Source: Terasakiispira papahanaumokuakeensis (lineage in GTDB: Bacteria; Pseudomonadota; Gammaproteobacteria; Pseudomonadales; Halomonadaceae). From it: DNA of 64,000 nucleotides. Both the position numbers and the translations under genes were made by a program. The DNA is taken from the NCBI RefSeq assembly GCF_001709345.1, contig NZ_MDTQ01000001.1, positions 1,711,108-1,775,107 of the forward strand, in the 5' to 3' direction. Within the stretch, counting starts at the first letter, position 1, and every line of letters starts with the position of its first letter. Below the pieces are notes generated by a model. That model searched no databases and had not been told where the DNA came from. It worked only from the letters and a program-made list of their open reading frames with translations. Shown piece by piece: positions 8,791 to 18,484 of this stretch.

Positions 8791-9645
8791 TTATTCAGAC
8801 TTGGATGATGCTGACGACTTACTTTCTAGCCAAGCTTTGGCTAATTTTGCAGCATTACTCTGTGCATATTGATCCACAATCGATTGCATGTTGGCCTCAG
8901 CCTTAGATTGATTACCAAAGCGGGCCTGGATCAACGCTAATTTATACATGGAGTCAGGCACTTTATAACTATCGGGATGCTCACTAATGACCGCTTCAAA
9001 CATCTTTTGTGCTTCAGATGATCGATTCTGCGCCATATAAATTTCGCCAATCCAATAGTAGGCATTACCTAATAGGCGAGTATCGGGATGTTCGCGGATG
9101 AATGTCTGAAAGGCTTCTATCGCAGCATCAAACTGCTTCTTCTGAACTAAAGCATAAGCCGCGGTATAGTCAGCCTGGGCAGAGCCACTGTTATGAGTCG
9201 TGCTTGAAGCACTATCACTCTCTGTAGGGGCTGGCACTGATTGCGTATCAGCGGGTTCAGAGGCGTCAATATCCGCACGCGCCTCAGCGGAGGTAGCACC
9301 GCCTTCGGCCCCAGCTTTCAAGCTCGGCAAAAGTTCCTCAAAACGATCAACCTTCTGGCGAAGCGTCTGTAGACGTTGGTCTGTATCCACATAACGGTTA
9401 CGCTGGTTGTCTTCTAAACGTTGGATCACTCGTTGTTGGCGCTCAACCATATCCCGCAAAGACTGAGTTTCAACTTTCAACTGCTCCAGCTGCATCATCA
9501 ACTCTGCACTGGCAATCGCCTGGCTACGTGCAGGAGGATTACTGGATTCACTGGCCGCTTGCACGGGTAGAGCCATAAACATACTGGGGGCACTCAGTGC
9601 CCCCAGTAAGCTCAGCCCGACAGCCCACTTGCGCATGTCGTTCAC
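8791..9645 (-). CDS. cpoB: Tol-Pal-associated periplasmic TPR protein CpoB (YbgF)
   Basis: CpoB links the Tol-Pal machine to peptidoglycan synthesis (PBP1B) during division. The product has a signal peptide ending near VQAAS, an N-terminal trimeric coiled coil (LMMQLEQLKVETQSLRDMVE onward), a low-complexity Ser/Ala/Thr linker, and a C-terminal TPR domain with the YAYALVQKKQFDAAI-like first repeat, here DYTAAYALVQKKQFDAA. GTG at 9645 has AGGAG at 9 bases; an ATG at 9654 touches that site directly, and an ATG at 9636 is a further option. It follows pal by 34 bases in the same operon. Confidence 0.93.
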   Translation of the reverse strand: MNDMRKWAVGLSLLGALSAPSMFMALPVQAASESSNPPARSQAIASAELMMQLEQLKVETQSLRDMVERQQRVIQRLEDNQRNRYVDTDQRLQTLRQKVDRFEELLPSLKAGAEGGATSAEARADIDASEPADTQSVPAPTESDSASSTTHNSGSAQADYTAAYALVQKKQFDAAIEAFQTFIREHPDTRLLGNAYYWIGEIYMAQNRSSEAQKMFEAVISEHPDSYKVPDSMYKLALIQARFGNQSKAEANMQSIVDQYAQSNAAKLAKAWLESKSSASSKSE

Positions 9646-9679
9646 GCTGATCATCTCCTACTTGTTATTCGGCACTCAA

Positions 9680-10240
9680 TTAGTAGCGAATAACGACACG
9701 ACGGTTTTTGGCGTAAGCGTCAAGAGAATGGCCCATTACAGCCGGACGCTCTTCACCATAACTCACAACTTCCATCTGGCTAGTTTCAACACCTTGCAGT
9801 GTCAGATAACGTTTCACTGCATCAGCACGACGCTCGCCCAGTGCCATGTTGTATTCACGGCTACCACGCTCATCAGTATGCCCTTCCAAGACGACATTAG
9901 CGTCTTTATTGGCCAGCAGATAGCGTGCATGTGCATTCAATGTCTGATAAGCATCCTGACGGATGGTTGATTTATCAAAGTCAAAATAAATACGGTTTTC
10001 ATCAGGCATCATGACATTCGGCGTTTGTTTTTCGCCAGTCATATCATTAGCAGAAGCATTGCTGTCTTGATCAACGGCAGAGGCTTCGGCCCCCTCATCG
10101 CTGGTCTGAACCGGTGCAACTTCTTCTTGCATAGGCTCAGAAGTTTGATCCTGAGTACCGCCGGAGCTACCACAACCCGCGAGAAGCGCCATAGAAGTAG
10201 CCAGGGCCAGCGGTTTAGCATATTTCATCAAATCCATCAT
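9680..10240 (-). CDS. pal: Peptidoglycan-associated lipoprotein
   Basis: Pal is an outer-membrane lipoprotein that binds peptidoglycan and TolB and helps constrict the outer membrane at division. A lipobox LLAGC gives the acylated Cys at residue 23. A Ser/Asp/Glu-rich linker follows, then the OmpA-like domain (about 80-186) with IYFDFDKS, LEGHTDERGSREYN and the basic NRRVVIRY end. AGGAG lies just before the ATG at 10240. The gene sits between tolB and cpoB as in most gammaproteobacteria. Confidence 0.96.
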   Translation of the reverse strand: MMDLMKYAKPLALATSMALLAGCGSSGGTQDQTSEPMQEEVAPVQTSDEGAEASAVDQDSNASANDMTGEKQTPNVMMPDENRIYFDFDKSTIRQDAYQTLNAHARYLLANKDANVVLEGHTDERGSREYNMALGERRADAVKRYLTLQGVETSQMEVVSYGEERPAVMGHSLDAYAKNRRVVIRY

Positions 10241-10330
10241 CTTTCTCCTGTCGGATGCTTCAATCGTGAGTCTACATACACCACTTTAAGTGGTTCATCT
10301 TTTCTTGCTTTTTTAGGGTTCTGGTCAATT

Positions 10331-11662
10331 TCAGTTAAGATAAGGCGACCAAGCAGGCTCTCGAACATCTCCTTCTATCGCCGGCAACTGATACTGCACT
10401 CGCCCATCAGTTGACACAACTCCGAGAACACCTTTTCCTCCCTTTTGCATGGCGTAAATTACCATACTTCCATTCGGTGCAACACTGGGCGACTCATCCA
10501 AAGGCATACTGGTTAATGAGCGTAATCGGCCAGAATCCAAATTCATGGCTGCGATATGAAAGTTAAGAAAACCTTCCTCGCGATGCACTATAAAAATTTC
10601 ATCTCCTTTGGGTGAATAACTCGCCCGAGCATTGTAATTTCCATCATAAGTTAAACGACGGACATCACCTGAATTGACTTCCACTTCATAGATCTGAGGC
10701 CCGCCACTACGGCTTGAGGTAAATAAAAGCCGTTGACCATCAGGGGACCAAGACGGCTCAGTATCAATTGCGTAATGACGTGTCACTCTTCTTAAGCGGT
10801 TTTGATTCATATCATAAATATAAATTTCTGGATTACCATCTTTAGATAAAGTCATCGCAATTTTTTGTCCATCTGGCGACCAAGAAGGTGCACCATTTAA
10901 ACCACGAAAATCAGTTAATTGATATCGTTTGCCTGTAGCGACATTTTGAACAAATATGGCGGCACGTCCGGTTTCAAATGACACATAAGCCAAGCGACGT
11001 CCATCAGGTGCCCAGTTCGGCGAAAGAATCGGGTGCCGAGAACTTAAAATCGCTTTGGCACGACGCCCATCCGCATCCGCCACATTCAATTGGAAATCAT
11101 AGGCACCAGGGCCCCGCCGCTGAGCAGTCACATAAGCGATACGGGTCGAGAAAATACCCCGCTCGCCGGTTACCGCTTGATAGACGCGGTCACTAATAAA
11201 GTGGGCCCTTGAGCGTAATTCTTGAACCTTACCCCGAACCTGTTCTGCCAGCATCCGTTCCTGTTTCAACACATCATAGAGCTCATATTGAATCAAAAGC
11301 TCATTGTTTTCCTGCGCCTTCACACGACCGATTAAGACATAGTTCGCTTTCACCATGCGCCAGTCACGATAAATGACATCCTCCTGACGACTGGGCAAAC
11401 TAATCAAGTTTTCCCTTGGCATAGGATCAAAATAAGGGGTTCTGGCAAGATCATTCCCAACCACTTTGGCGATATCCTCAGGCAACATACCGCTGCCTTG
11501 CCAATCAAATGGCACCACAGCAATCGGAGCTGCACGGTCATTGCCTTGGGTAATCTCTAGTCTGAGGTCCGCAAAGGCAGGCGTCGCCCATGCGATATAA
11601 ATCAGACATAGGAGCACCCAGTATGGCCACTTCAGGGCTTGTAAATACATGCGATCAATCAC
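10331..11662 (-). CDS. tolB: Tol-Pal periplasmic protein TolB
   Basis: TolB is the periplasmic beta-propeller protein that shuttles between Pal and TolA. There is a signal peptide (hydrophobic [17 protein letters not shown]), then the N-terminal domain, then WD-like propeller blades with repeated SWSPDG/APDGRRL motifs. The GTG at 11662 overlaps the tolA stop (GTGA) and has GAGGA at 9 bases, so coupling to tolA is likely; an ATG at 11650 is the alternative. Length of 443 aa is typical. Confidence 0.95.
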   Translation of the reverse strand: MIDRMYLQALKWPYWVLLCLIYIAWATPAFADLRLEITQGNDRAAPIAVVPFDWQGSGMLPEDIAKVVGNDLARTPYFDPMPRENLISLPSRQEDVIYRDWRMVKANYVLIGRVKAQENNELLIQYELYDVLKQERMLAEQVRGKVQELRSRAHFISDRVYQAVTGERGIFSTRIAYVTAQRRGPGAYDFQLNVADADGRRAKAILSSRHPILSPNWAPDGRRLAYVSFETGRAAIFVQNVATGKRYQLTDFRGLNGAPSWSPDGQKIAMTLSKDGNPEIYIYDMNQNRLRRVTRHYAIDTEPSWSPDGQRLLFTSSRSGGPQIYEVEVNSGDVRRLTYDGNYNARASYSPKGDEIFIVHREEGFLNFHIAAMNLDSGRLRSLTSMPLDESPSVAPNGSMVIYAMQKGGKGVLGVVSTDGRVQYQLPAIEGDVREPAWSPYLN

Positions 11663-12621
11663 TGCGCCAAGTCCTCTGCCTTAAATGAGATAGTGATATG
11701 CCTTGCTTCGTTACGTACCGCAACAGAATAGTCGAGAAACTCATTGAACGGTGCTGCCGCAAAGGCCGCTTGTACAGCAGAGCGATCAAAGGCAGCATTA
11801 CCACTGGACTGCGAAATTTTGGCATCCAACAACTCCCCTGAAGGGAGCAGCGTCAGTGCCACTTCGACTTCCATCTGCGGCGTTGTCCCAGGGGGTCTTG
11901 ACCACTGATCCGCAATGACCGCTTTGAGCCTATCCCCCAATGCAGATTTACCCGCCTGAATCCGCGCCCTCTCGGCCGCTTCTTCCGCCCGTCGACGAGC
12001 CTCAGCCGCTTTTAAACGTGCCTCTCGCTCAGCGGCTTCACGGGCTTTACGTGCCTGTTCAGCTTCAGCCTGTTTACGCGCGGCTTCTTCACGTTGACGC
12101 TGGGCCCGAGCTTCTGCCTCTTGACGTTCACGTTCCGCTTTGGCTTGGGCCTCACGGCGCGCCTGCTCCTGCCGGGCACGTTCTTCTGCTTCCTGCTTAC
12201 GCTTAAGTGCTAGTTCTCGCTCACGCGCCGCTTTTTCAGCTTGGCGCTTCTCTTCTGCGGCCTTAGCCTCGGCCTCTCGGCGCGCTTGAGCCTCCCTTTC
12301 AGCAGCAGCTTTAGCCTCAGCCTCACGCTTGGCCTTAGCTTGCGCTTCAGCACGTTGACGTGCTTCTTCCTCGGCGGCTTCTTTTCTGCGCGCTTGCGCC
12401 TCACGCTCAGCCTCTAAACGTTGGCGAGCAGCCTCTCGTGCCTTTTCTGCACGCACTTTTGCCGGATCTTCACTGACTAAAGAGGCTTGCACAATAACAG
12501 GGGCAGATTGTCGACTTTGCTTTGGCCATGATTCCCATTGCCAAATCAATGGAACCGCAACAGCCACGTGCACTAAGATGGCTAAACATGTGGAGAGGCT
12601 CCACTGGCCTGATTTACGCAT
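11659..12621 (-). CDS. tolA: Cell envelope integrity protein TolA
   Basis: TolA is the inner-membrane protein that spans the periplasm to contact Pal/TolB, powered by TolQR. One N-terminal membrane segment (about residues 10-28) is followed by a very long Ala/Glu/Lys/Arg-rich helix (about 55-225) with repeated EAEAKA-type units, then a globular C-terminal domain (about 225-320) of TonB_C/TolA type. Length 320 aa is within the family range. It lies 7 bases after tolR and overlaps tolB by 4 bases. Confidence 0.94.
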   Translation of the reverse strand: MRKSGQWSLSTCLAILVHVAVAVPLIWQWESWPKQSRQSAPVIVQASLVSEDPAKVRAEKAREAARQRLEAEREAQARRKEAAEEEARQRAEAQAKAKREAEAKAAAEREAQARREAEAKAAEEKRQAEKAARERELALKRKQEAEERARQEQARREAQAKAERERQEAEARAQRQREEAARKQAEAEQARKAREAAEREARLKAAEARRRAEEAAERARIQAGKSALGDRLKAVIADQWSRPPGTTPQMEVEVALTLLPSGELLDAKISQSSGNAAFDRSAVQAAFAAAPFNEFLDYSVAVRNEARHITISFKAEDLAQ

Positions 12622-12628
12622 AAGCGAC

Positions 12629-13075
12629 TCAACGCTCCGGCGGTTCAGAGATCAAACCGACGTTACCTACATTGGCGGCCTGAAGGTGGCTCATTAATTG
12701 AATCACATCACCATAGGGCACCGCAGTATCACCTCGAACCAGCACTTTAATGCCAGGATTACTTCTCACCAGAGCCGCAACTTTATCCGCCACCGTATCT
12801 AAACTGACAGACTGTTTGGGATCAGACCCCATTTCTAAGTAATAATGACCTTTAGCATCTAAAGTAACCACAATCGGCTCATTATCTTCAGGGCTTTCAA
12901 TGGGCTTAGAAGCCACCTTAGGAAGATCCACTTCAACGCCTTGGGTCAGAATCGGAGCGGTGACCATAAAGATCACCAGCAAGACCAGCATGACATCGAT
13001 ATAGGGCACAACATTCATTTCAGCAATCGGCTTACGCCCATTACGACGCTTGAGCCCACCGGACCTTAAACTCAT
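12629..13075 (-). CDS. tolR: Tol-Pal system protein TolR
   Basis: TolR forms the proton channel with TolQ and couples proton flow to TolA. It has one N-terminal membrane helix with the essential Asp (VVPYIDVMLVLLVIF) and a periplasmic ExbD-like domain. At 148 aa it is of normal length. The ATG overlaps the tolQ stop as ATGA. Confidence 0.96.
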   Translation of the reverse strand: MSLRSGGLKRRNGRKPIAEMNVVPYIDVMLVLLVIFMVTAPILTQGVEVDLPKVASKPIESPEDNEPIVVTLDAKGHYYLEMGSDPKQSVSLDTVADKVAALVRSNPGIKVLVRGDTAVPYGDVIQLMSHLQAANVGNVGLISEPPER

Positions 13076-13755
13076 GCCTGCTCCTGTTGCCGATTCAACA
13101 GATTACGCTGGAGTATACCGGCGAACTCTTCAGCAAAATTCTCATATTGCCCAGCAAGACCTTCACTAGCCGCCACAAAACGGTTGTAGGCAATAAAGGC
13201 TGGAATCGCGGCAAACAGTCCCATTGCGGTGGCGATCAAGGCTTCAGCAATCCCAGGGGCCACAACGGCCAATGTCGCCTGTTGCACATTGGCTAAACCT
13301 CGGAAAGATTCCATAATGCCCCAAACCGTCCCGAACAAGCCGACATAGGGGCTGGTCGAACCGATGGTTGCCAGTAGCGGGAGGCCAAACTGTAGGCGCT
13401 CTTCTTCTTCCGCTAGCGCCACCCGCATAGAGCGCTCAACGCACTCCATCAAAGGCGCCGGCTGTTGGGAGAGTTGACGTACTTTGTTAAAGGTTTTATA
13501 GCCGGAAAAGATGACACGTTCAGCGCCTTCAGTTTGTTCTGACTGGGTATCACGAAAAAGCTCAGCCAAATCAATACCCGACCAGAATTTTTTGCGAAAA
13601 GCGGCCAGTGTTTTTCGTGCCTTGGTCATCAACATCCAGCGTTGAAATAGCGTTACCCAGGAGATCACTGAAGCCACTAATAAAGCCAGCATCACCAGCT
13701 GCACCAACACGCTGGCATTAGCGACTAACGACCAAAAAGAAAGAGGTTCGGACAC
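13072..13755 (-). CDS. tolQ: Tol-Pal system protein TolQ
   Basis: TolQ is the three-helix inner-membrane channel subunit of the MotA/TolQ/ExbB family. Membrane segments lie at about residues 14-36, 135-157 and 170-192. Typical motifs are GSTSPYVGLFGTVWGIM and VVAPGIAEALIATAMGL, which hold the conserved Thr residues of the proton path. It opens the tolQRAB-pal-cpoB cluster after a 172-bp gap following ybgC, so a promoter may lie in that gap. Confidence 0.96.
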   Translation of the reverse strand: MSEPLSFWSLVANASVLVQLVMLALLVASVISWVTLFQRWMLMTKARKTLAAFRKKFWSGIDLAELFRDTQSEQTEGAERVIFSGYKTFNKVRQLSQQPAPLMECVERSMRVALAEEEERLQFGLPLLATIGSTSPYVGLFGTVWGIMESFRGLANVQQATLAVVAPGIAEALIATAMGLFAAIPAFIAYNRFVAASEGLAGQYENFAEEFAGILQRNLLNRQQEQA

Positions 13756-13927
13756 TTTAACTCCTCATCTGCCCATCAGGTATTCAATAACCTGGTCATT
13801 ACAACTTGATTGATACACAACTGCCAGTCGCAGCTCAAATAAAGCGCAATCACACCAGACTGCCATGTTACGCTCAAATTGTCTCTATATGACTACGGGA
13901 TCAACAAAATATTCAACTTATAGATTG

Positions 13928-14332
13928 CTATGATAATTGCATCAAAGCGTCTGCAATAGGTGCAGGTAACGCACAGGGATGCATCGCTCGAGCATCGATA
14001 CACGCCACTTGAACCTGAGCCTCACATAAAAGTTCCGTATCCCTGAGCACCTGTTGAACAAAGGTCAAACTGGCCCGGCCACATTGTTGAACTCGAGTCA
14101 TGACCGTTAAGGCATCATCCAAGTGTGCAGGTTTGCGATAACGGGCCTGAACATCCCGAACAACAAAGAGCACAGGCAGAGCCTTCTGCTCAAACCCTAA
14201 GCTTCGTAACCACTCAGTTCGACCACGCTCCATAAATTTCAGGTAGTTCACGTAATACACGATGCCTCCGGCATCTGTGTCCTCGTAATAAACGCGAACA
14301 GGGAACTGATGTTGTTGCTCAAACGATGCCAT
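13928..14332 (-). CDS. ybgC: Tol-Pal-associated acyl-CoA thioesterase YbgC
   Basis: YbgC is a hot-dog-fold thioesterase acting on short-chain or acyl-carrier thioesters and is encoded with tol-pal in most proteobacteria. The catalytic-loop motif [17 protein letters not shown] is at residues 15-31, with the Asp in DTDAGG. The 134-aa length is normal. It lies 20 bases after ruvB on the same strand, so it probably shares the ruv transcript. Confidence 0.95.
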   Translation of the reverse strand: MASFEQQHQFPVRVYYEDTDAGGIVYYVNYLKFMERGRTEWLRSLGFEQKALPVLFVVRDVQARYRKPAHLDDALTVMTRVQQCGRASLTFVQQVLRDTELLCEAQVQVACIDARAMHPCALPAPIADALMQLS

Positions 14333-14352
14333 AATTCATCTCTTCAACCTTG

Positions 14353-15366
14353 TCAGGACTCAGTGCTCGGTAGAGGTAATCCAAAGTGATGCCAAGCTTG
14401 ATCGGTCACCATTCGGCCTCTCGCGGTACGCATCATGAACCCTTGCTGTATCAAATAAGGCTCCAGGACCTCTTCAATCGTATCGCTTGCCTCAGAAATA
14501 GCCGCAGCTAAGCTTTCAACGCCTACCGGCCCGCCAGAAAACTTCTCCAGCATCGTCATCAGCAACCGCCGATCCATATGGTCCAATCCATGAGTATCCA
14601 CATTCAACATGTTGAGCGCCCGGTCAGCCATTGTCGCACAAATGCGACCATCACCTTTCACCTGAGCATAATCGCGTACACGCCGCAGTAGACGATTCGC
14701 GATTCGCGGTGTGCCCCGAGAGCGCCTTGCAATTTCGGTAGCCCCTTCAGTCTCAATCGATAGGCCCAATAAATGAGCTGAACGAGCCACAATATGAGCC
14801 AGATCTTCAACAGAATAGAACTCAAGACGCTGAACAATTCCAAAGCGATCACGTAACGGACCTGTCAACAAACCTGCTCTTGTCGTCGCCCCCACCAGTG
14901 TAAAGGGAGGCAAATCAAGCTTTATCGAGCGTGCAGCGGGACCTTCACCGATCATGATATCGAGTTGAAAATCCTCCATTGCCGGATATAACACCTCCTC
15001 AACCGCAGGATTCAGCCGATGGATCTCATCGATAAACAGCACATCACCTTCTTCAAGGTTGGTCAGCATGGCGGCCAAATCCCCCGCCTTCTCTAATACG
15101 GGCCCTGAAGTGCTCCGCATATTGACCGACATCTCTTCAGCAATAATATTGGCCAAAGTCGTCTTACCCAGACCAGGAGGACCAAAGACCAGCGTATGAT
15201 CTAATGCCTCACGACGACTCCTGGCGGCCTCAATGAAAATCTCCATTTGTTCGCAAACACGCGGCTGCCCCACATAATCGGCCAACCTCTTAGGACGAAT
15301 AGCATGATCAGGGGCATCATCTAGCGGTTTTTCTGTCGCTGAAACTAAGCGATCTGTCTCAATCAT
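14353..15366 (-). CDS. ruvB: Holliday junction branch migration ATPase RuvB
   Basis: RuvB forms the hexameric motor that, with RuvA, drives branch migration of Holliday junctions. It has Walker [12 protein letters not shown] (about residues 62-72), Walker [10 protein letters not shown], the sensor motif GATTRAGLL and a C-terminal winged helix ending in a region near [13 protein letters not shown]. The 337-aa length is typical. It is separated from ruvA by 170 bp, a longer gap than usual, with no clear terminator seen. Confidence 0.97.
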   Translation of the reverse strand: MIETDRLVSATEKPLDDAPDHAIRPKRLADYVGQPRVCEQMEIFIEAARSRREALDHTLVFGPPGLGKTTLANIIAEEMSVNMRSTSGPVLEKAGDLAAMLTNLEEGDVLFIDEIHRLNPAVEEVLYPAMEDFQLDIMIGEGPAARSIKLDLPPFTLVGATTRAGLLTGPLRDRFGIVQRLEFYSVEDLAHIVARSAHLLGLSIETEGATEIARRSRGTPRIANRLLRRVRDYAQVKGDGRICATMADRALNMLNVDTHGLDHMDRRLLMTMLEKFSGGPVGVESLAAAISEASDTIEEVLEPYLIQQGFMMRTARGRMVTDQAWHHFGLPLPSTES

Positions 15367-15536
15367 GATTTATCCCCATGCTTATCGTTGTAGCCTACAC
15401 TCATCATACTAATGCTGAGTAAACAGCCCTCATCTACGGCTAATAGCGCTTTAATTAACGCTGGACATACAAATAGGTTGCCGGTCGAACCTGGAGACCA
15501 AGTCCCCGTCATCAAGCCAGCACATGAACAATCCTG

Positions 15537-16154
15537 TTACCGTGTTGCCATTTGTTTTAGCGCAGCTCGAATTAAGGCCTGTGTATCCATGCCAGATTCT
15601 TCCACTTGACTAATGGCACGACTGGCTTCAGTCGGCTTATAGCCTAACGCAATCAGCGCCGCTTCAGCCTCGCCATGAGGGTCATGAGCAGGGAGCAGCT
15701 CTGTCGACTGCCCCGGCTCGGCCGCCAATTGGGCCACCTGTTGAGGTTGCCAATCCGCCAACCGGTCACGCAATTCGACTAACAAGCGCTCAGCAGTTTT
15801 CTTACCCACCCCCGGAATGCGCGTTAGAGACTTCACATCTCCATCTTGCAAAACCTGCAACAGTTGTGACGACACCATCCCGGATAAAATAGCCAATGCC
15901 ATTTTTGGCCCAACGCCACTCACTCGAATCAATTCGCGAAATAAGCGACGATCCGAGAGTTTAAAAAAGCCATATAAAAGCTGAGCATCCTCACGAACAA
16001 CGTGATGGGTCCAGAGCGTCAAGGGCTCTCCAGTACTCGGCAGGGATGCGAACACAGAAAGTGGCAACTCAACTTCATAGCCTACGCCATGAACATCGAG
16101 GATCACCCAAGCGGGTTGCTTTTCAACTAATATCCCATCTAAACGGCCAATCAT
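15537..16154 (-). CDS. ruvA: Holliday junction DNA-binding protein RuvA
   Basis: RuvA binds the four-way junction as a tetramer and loads RuvB. The product (205 aa) starts MIGRLDGILVEKQ, has the OB fold, two helix-hairpin-helix motifs (RVSGVGPKMALAIL and RIPGVGKKTAERLLVEL) and a C-terminal RuvB-binding helix bundle (EAALIALGYKPTEASRAI). The start at 16154 has AAGGAG at 7 bases. In-frame upstream codons to 16217 lie in a repetitive stretch and are rejected. Confidence 0.97.
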   Translation of the reverse strand: MIGRLDGILVEKQPAWVILDVHGVGYEVELPLSVFASLPSTGEPLTLWTHHVVREDAQLLYGFFKLSDRRLFRELIRVSGVGPKMALAILSGMVSSQLLQVLQDGDVKSLTRIPGVGKKTAERLLVELRDRLADWQPQQVAQLAAEPGQSTELLPAHDPHGEAEAALIALGYKPTEASRAISQVEESGMDTQALIRAALKQMATR

Positions 16155-16182
16155 TTGGCGCTCCTTACTTGGTTCTGTCGAC

Positions 16183-16250
16183 ACATTCTGTGATATGAAA
16201 ACATTGGTGACATGCAAACATTCTGTGATGTAAACATATTTTGCGATATC
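16183..16250. repeat. Four imperfect tandem units of 16-18 bp upstream of ruvA
   Basis: Successive units begin ACATTCTGTGATATGAAA, ACATTGGTGACATGCAA, ACATTCTGTGATGTAA and ACATATTTTGCGATATC. The array lies between the TRIC channel gene and ruvA. I looked for a LexA box here and found none. Confidence 0.75.
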
Positions 16251-16297
16251 AGCTGATGATTGAACTCAGGCGGATCACCCCTGCCCGATCACAGCAT

Positions 16298-16957
16298 TCA
16301 TTGAGGTCCGTTATGATCACGATATTGCTCAATCGTCAGAAAGACAGGTAAATGCAAGTGCCAGCGAATCGCCGACAACCTCATGGCCAAAACGACTAGC
16401 ATGGCCGTCACATTGTTAAATGTTGTCCAACTACCGGGTAGGAACCAGCTCAGATTGACAAAAACGACAGCACCTAACATGGCCGCCGTCGCGTATATCT
16501 CTTTTTGGAAGATCAAAGGCTTCTCAGCCGTCAGCACATCTCTCACGATACCGCCGAATACGCCCGTCATGACACCAGTCACCACCGAAATGATGGGGGG
16601 ATGCCCTAAATTCATGGCCACCTGGGCGCCAATCACGGTAAAAACAGCCAACCCCAACGCATCGGCAATCAACAATATTCGATGCGGCAAGCGTGACCAC
16701 CTGGCATAGACAAAAGTCAAGACGGACGCCCCAATAGTAAGCCAAATATATAGCGTGTCATGTACCCAAAAGACAGGGGTTCGTCCTAAGATTAAGTCTC
16801 GTATCGTGCCGCCACCAATGGCCGTAACAGTCCCGACCACAATGACACCAAACAGGTCCAAACGCCGCTCGGCGGCAGCGAGTACACCCGTAATGGCAAA
16901 CACCACGGTGCCGAATAGATCGAGATAGAAAATCACTTGAGGTAAATCAAATAACAC
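16298..16957 (-). CDS. TRIC-family (trimeric intracellular cation channel-like) membrane protein
   Basis: This belongs to the UPF0126/TRIC family of about 220-aa proteins; bacterial members form potassium-permeable trimeric channels, but the role here is unknown. Seven hydrophobic helices are visible, arranged as two repeats each with a glycine-rich turn: IGGGTIRDLILGR and FGGIVRDVLTAEKP, the two signature GGxxRD motifs. The TTG at 16963 overlaps the ruvC stop, but GTG at 16957 has AAGG at 9 bases and is preferred. It lies between ruvC and ruvA, where most gammaproteobacteria have no gene. Confidence 0.88.
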   Translation of the reverse strand: MLFDLPQVIFYLDLFGTVVFAITGVLAAAERRLDLFGVIVVGTVTAIGGGTIRDLILGRTPVFWVHDTLYIWLTIGASVLTFVYARWSRLPHRILLIADALGLAVFTVIGAQVAMNLGHPPIISVVTGVMTGVFGGIVRDVLTAEKPLIFQKEIYATAAMLGAVVFVNLSWFLPGSWTTFNNVTAMLVVLAMRLSAIRWHLHLPVFLTIEQYRDHNGPQ

Positions 16958-16959
16958 GC

Positions 16960-17505
16960 TCAATATCCTTCTGGCTTAAAGTCCCGCCAGCGACTGCCAC
17001 GCTTACGGGCTAATTGACCTGACATCGCAACCAATCCCCCATGGGTATGGGCATGGCACAGCGCAATAGCCAATGCATCTGCGGCATCCGCTTGCGGACG
17101 CCCAGAAAGGCTTAGCAGCGCCGTTACCATATGCTGAACCTGCGTCTTATCGGCGCTGCCTTTACCGACGACGGCTTGCTTGACCTCTGTCGCGGCATAC
17201 TCTGCCACGGCAAGCCCGTGATTCACGACACAGACCATCGCGGCCCCCCGAGCCTGACCTAGCTTCAATGCCGAATCAGCATTACGCGCCATAAAGACTT
17301 GTTCAATCGCCACTTCATCGGGCTGGTGCACCGCGATCAAATCCGTCAATCCGGCATAAAGCTGTGCGAGCTTTTGTCCAAGAGTGTCAGCCTCCAAGCG
17401 AATACAACCACTGGCGACATAACATGGCTTACGCGCCTGGACTAGCTCAACTACGCCCCAACCTGTAATACGAGACCCAGGGTCGATCCCCAGAATCTTT
17501 GTCAT
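16960..17505 (-). CDS. ruvC: Crossover junction endodeoxyribonuclease RuvC
   Basis: RuvC resolves Holliday junctions by paired cuts. It has the first catalytic Asp in [14 protein letters not shown], the Glu in EVAIEQVFM, and the acidic cluster [15 protein letters not shown] near residue 140. The 181-aa length is slightly above the usual 173 because of a basic tail ([15 protein letters not shown]). A terminator separates it from yebC, so it probably starts its own transcript with the TRIC gene and ruvAB. Confidence 0.96.
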   Translation of the reverse strand: MTKILGIDPGSRITGWGVVELVQARKPCYVASGCIRLEADTLGQKLAQLYAGLTDLIAVHQPDEVAIEQVFMARNADSALKLGQARGAAMVCVVNHGLAVAEYAATEVKQAVVGKGSADKTQVQHMVTALLSLSGRPQADAADALAIALCHAHTHGGLVAMSGQLARKRGSRWRDFKPEGY

Positions 17506-17602
17506 CAGATCAACACCTTATGTAGGAAACCTGTCTATAATAACAGTCTTCATCATGATCGGTCGTCATTTAATGCGCTCCCCCTCGCGCACCAAAGGCG
17601 AT

Positions 17603-17629
17603 AAAAAAGCAGGCTTGCAGCCTGCTTTT
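17603..17629 (-). terminator. Rho-independent terminator of yebC
   Basis: A perfect 11-bp stem (AAAAGCAGGCT with its complement) with a 3-base loop is followed, on the minus strand, by a run of T. It lies between yebC and ruvC. Confidence 0.9.
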
Positions 17630-17667
17630 CACGCGAAGACGGATGAGGGGGCATTGAAGCTGTGAAT

Positions 17668-18417
17668 TTATTCGATTTCAGCTAAAACCTCATCTGAAAA
17701 ATCAGCATTTGAATAAACTTCCTGCACATCATCCAAATCTTCTAACGCGTCAATTAAACGCCAGACTTTTTGGGCTGTCTCAACGTCAGTGATCTCTGAA
17801 TAACTTTCAGGTAACTGTGTCACCTCAGCACGTTCAATCAACATCCCAGCCTGATCCAGCGCATCTTTGACATCACCCAGCTCTTGAGGGCTTGTCAGCA
17901 CTTCTACACGACCATCCGGATGCACCTGCAAATCATCAGCCCCGGCATCCAAAGCCACATCCATCACATCCTCTTCTGTCACACCCTCAGCTAACGAAAC
18001 CACACCGCGCGGATTAAATAAGTAGGCAACAGAACCTGAAGTTCCCAGATTCCCACCGCTACGAGAAAAGGCATGACGGACATCTGAAACGGTACGGTTA
18101 CGATTATCAGACAAGCATTTGACCAAAACAGCCACACCTGCAGGGCCATAGCCTTCATAGACAATCTCTTCAACATTATCGCCATCAGCATCACCCACGC
18201 CGCGAGCAATAGCACGCTCAACCGTGTCTTTGGTCATGTTATTTGATAACGCTTTGTCGATAGCCGCTCGCAGCCGTGGATTATCTGACGGCTCAGGGCC
18301 ACCAGCCCGAGCCGCTACGGTAAGCTCACGAATCAGCTTAGTGAAGATTTTTCCACGCTTAGCATCTTGGGCGGCTTTACGGTGCTTGATATTCGCCCAT
18401 TTGCTATGGCCAGCCAT
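17668..18417 (-). CDS. yebC: YebC/PmpR-family transcriptional regulator (TACO1 family)
   Basis: This is a 249-aa YebC-family protein. Members bind DNA in some species and, more recently, have been linked to translation of difficult proline stretches. It opens with the invariant [23 protein letters not shown], given here as [14 protein letters not shown] and AAQDAKRGK, followed by FTKLIREL and later the acidic region [15 protein letters not shown]. It is 67 bases downstream of aspS, in the usual aspS-yebC-ruvC order. Confidence 0.95.
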   Translation of the reverse strand: MAGHSKWANIKHRKAAQDAKRGKIFTKLIRELTVAARAGGPEPSDNPRLRAAIDKALSNNMTKDTVERAIARGVGDADGDNVEEIVYEGYGPAGVAVLVKCLSDNRNRTVSDVRHAFSRSGGNLGTSGSVAYLFNPRGVVSLAEGVTEEDVMDVALDAGADDLQVHPDGRVEVLTSPQELGDVKDALDQAGMLIERAEVTQLPESYSEITDVETAQKVWRLIDALEDLDDVQEVYSNADFSDEVLAEIE

Positions 18418-18440
18418 AATATTCGCCTCCTTAAACTAAA

Positions 18441-18464
18441 CGAGGCGCTCCTAAGAGCGCCTCG
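18441..18464 (-). terminator. Strong hairpin between aspS and yebC
   Basis: A perfect 10-bp stem (CGAGGCGCTC and its complement) with a CTAA loop. On the minus strand it is followed only by GTTTAGTTTAAGG, a poor T-run, and then the yebC ribosome-binding site. It may attenuate rather than stop transcription. Confidence 0.5.
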
Positions 18465-18484
18465 CAATCACTTCATAATGCGAC

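Noticed and set aside
11940-12206. Plus-strand frame rich in Pro/Leu opposite tolA
   Set aside because: It is the complement of the repetitive Ala/Glu/Lys codons of tolA and has the composition expected of such a shadow.
11659-12621. tolA repeats as part of the microduplication pattern
   Set aside because: Ala/Glu/Lys-rich repeats are a normal feature of TolA in all proteobacteria, so they are not counted.
15412-15609. Plus-strand frame between ruvB and ruvA
   Set aside because: It overlaps the ruvA 3' end, has no ribosome-binding site and matches no family.
16155-16217. Longer N-terminus for RuvA
   Set aside because: The extension is encoded by the tandem array and lacks a ribosome-binding site, whereas 16154 has AAGGAG and the conserved start.
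16155-16297. LexA box upstream of ruvA
   Set aside because: CTGT-like sequences occur but none has the CTGT-N8-ACAG spacing.
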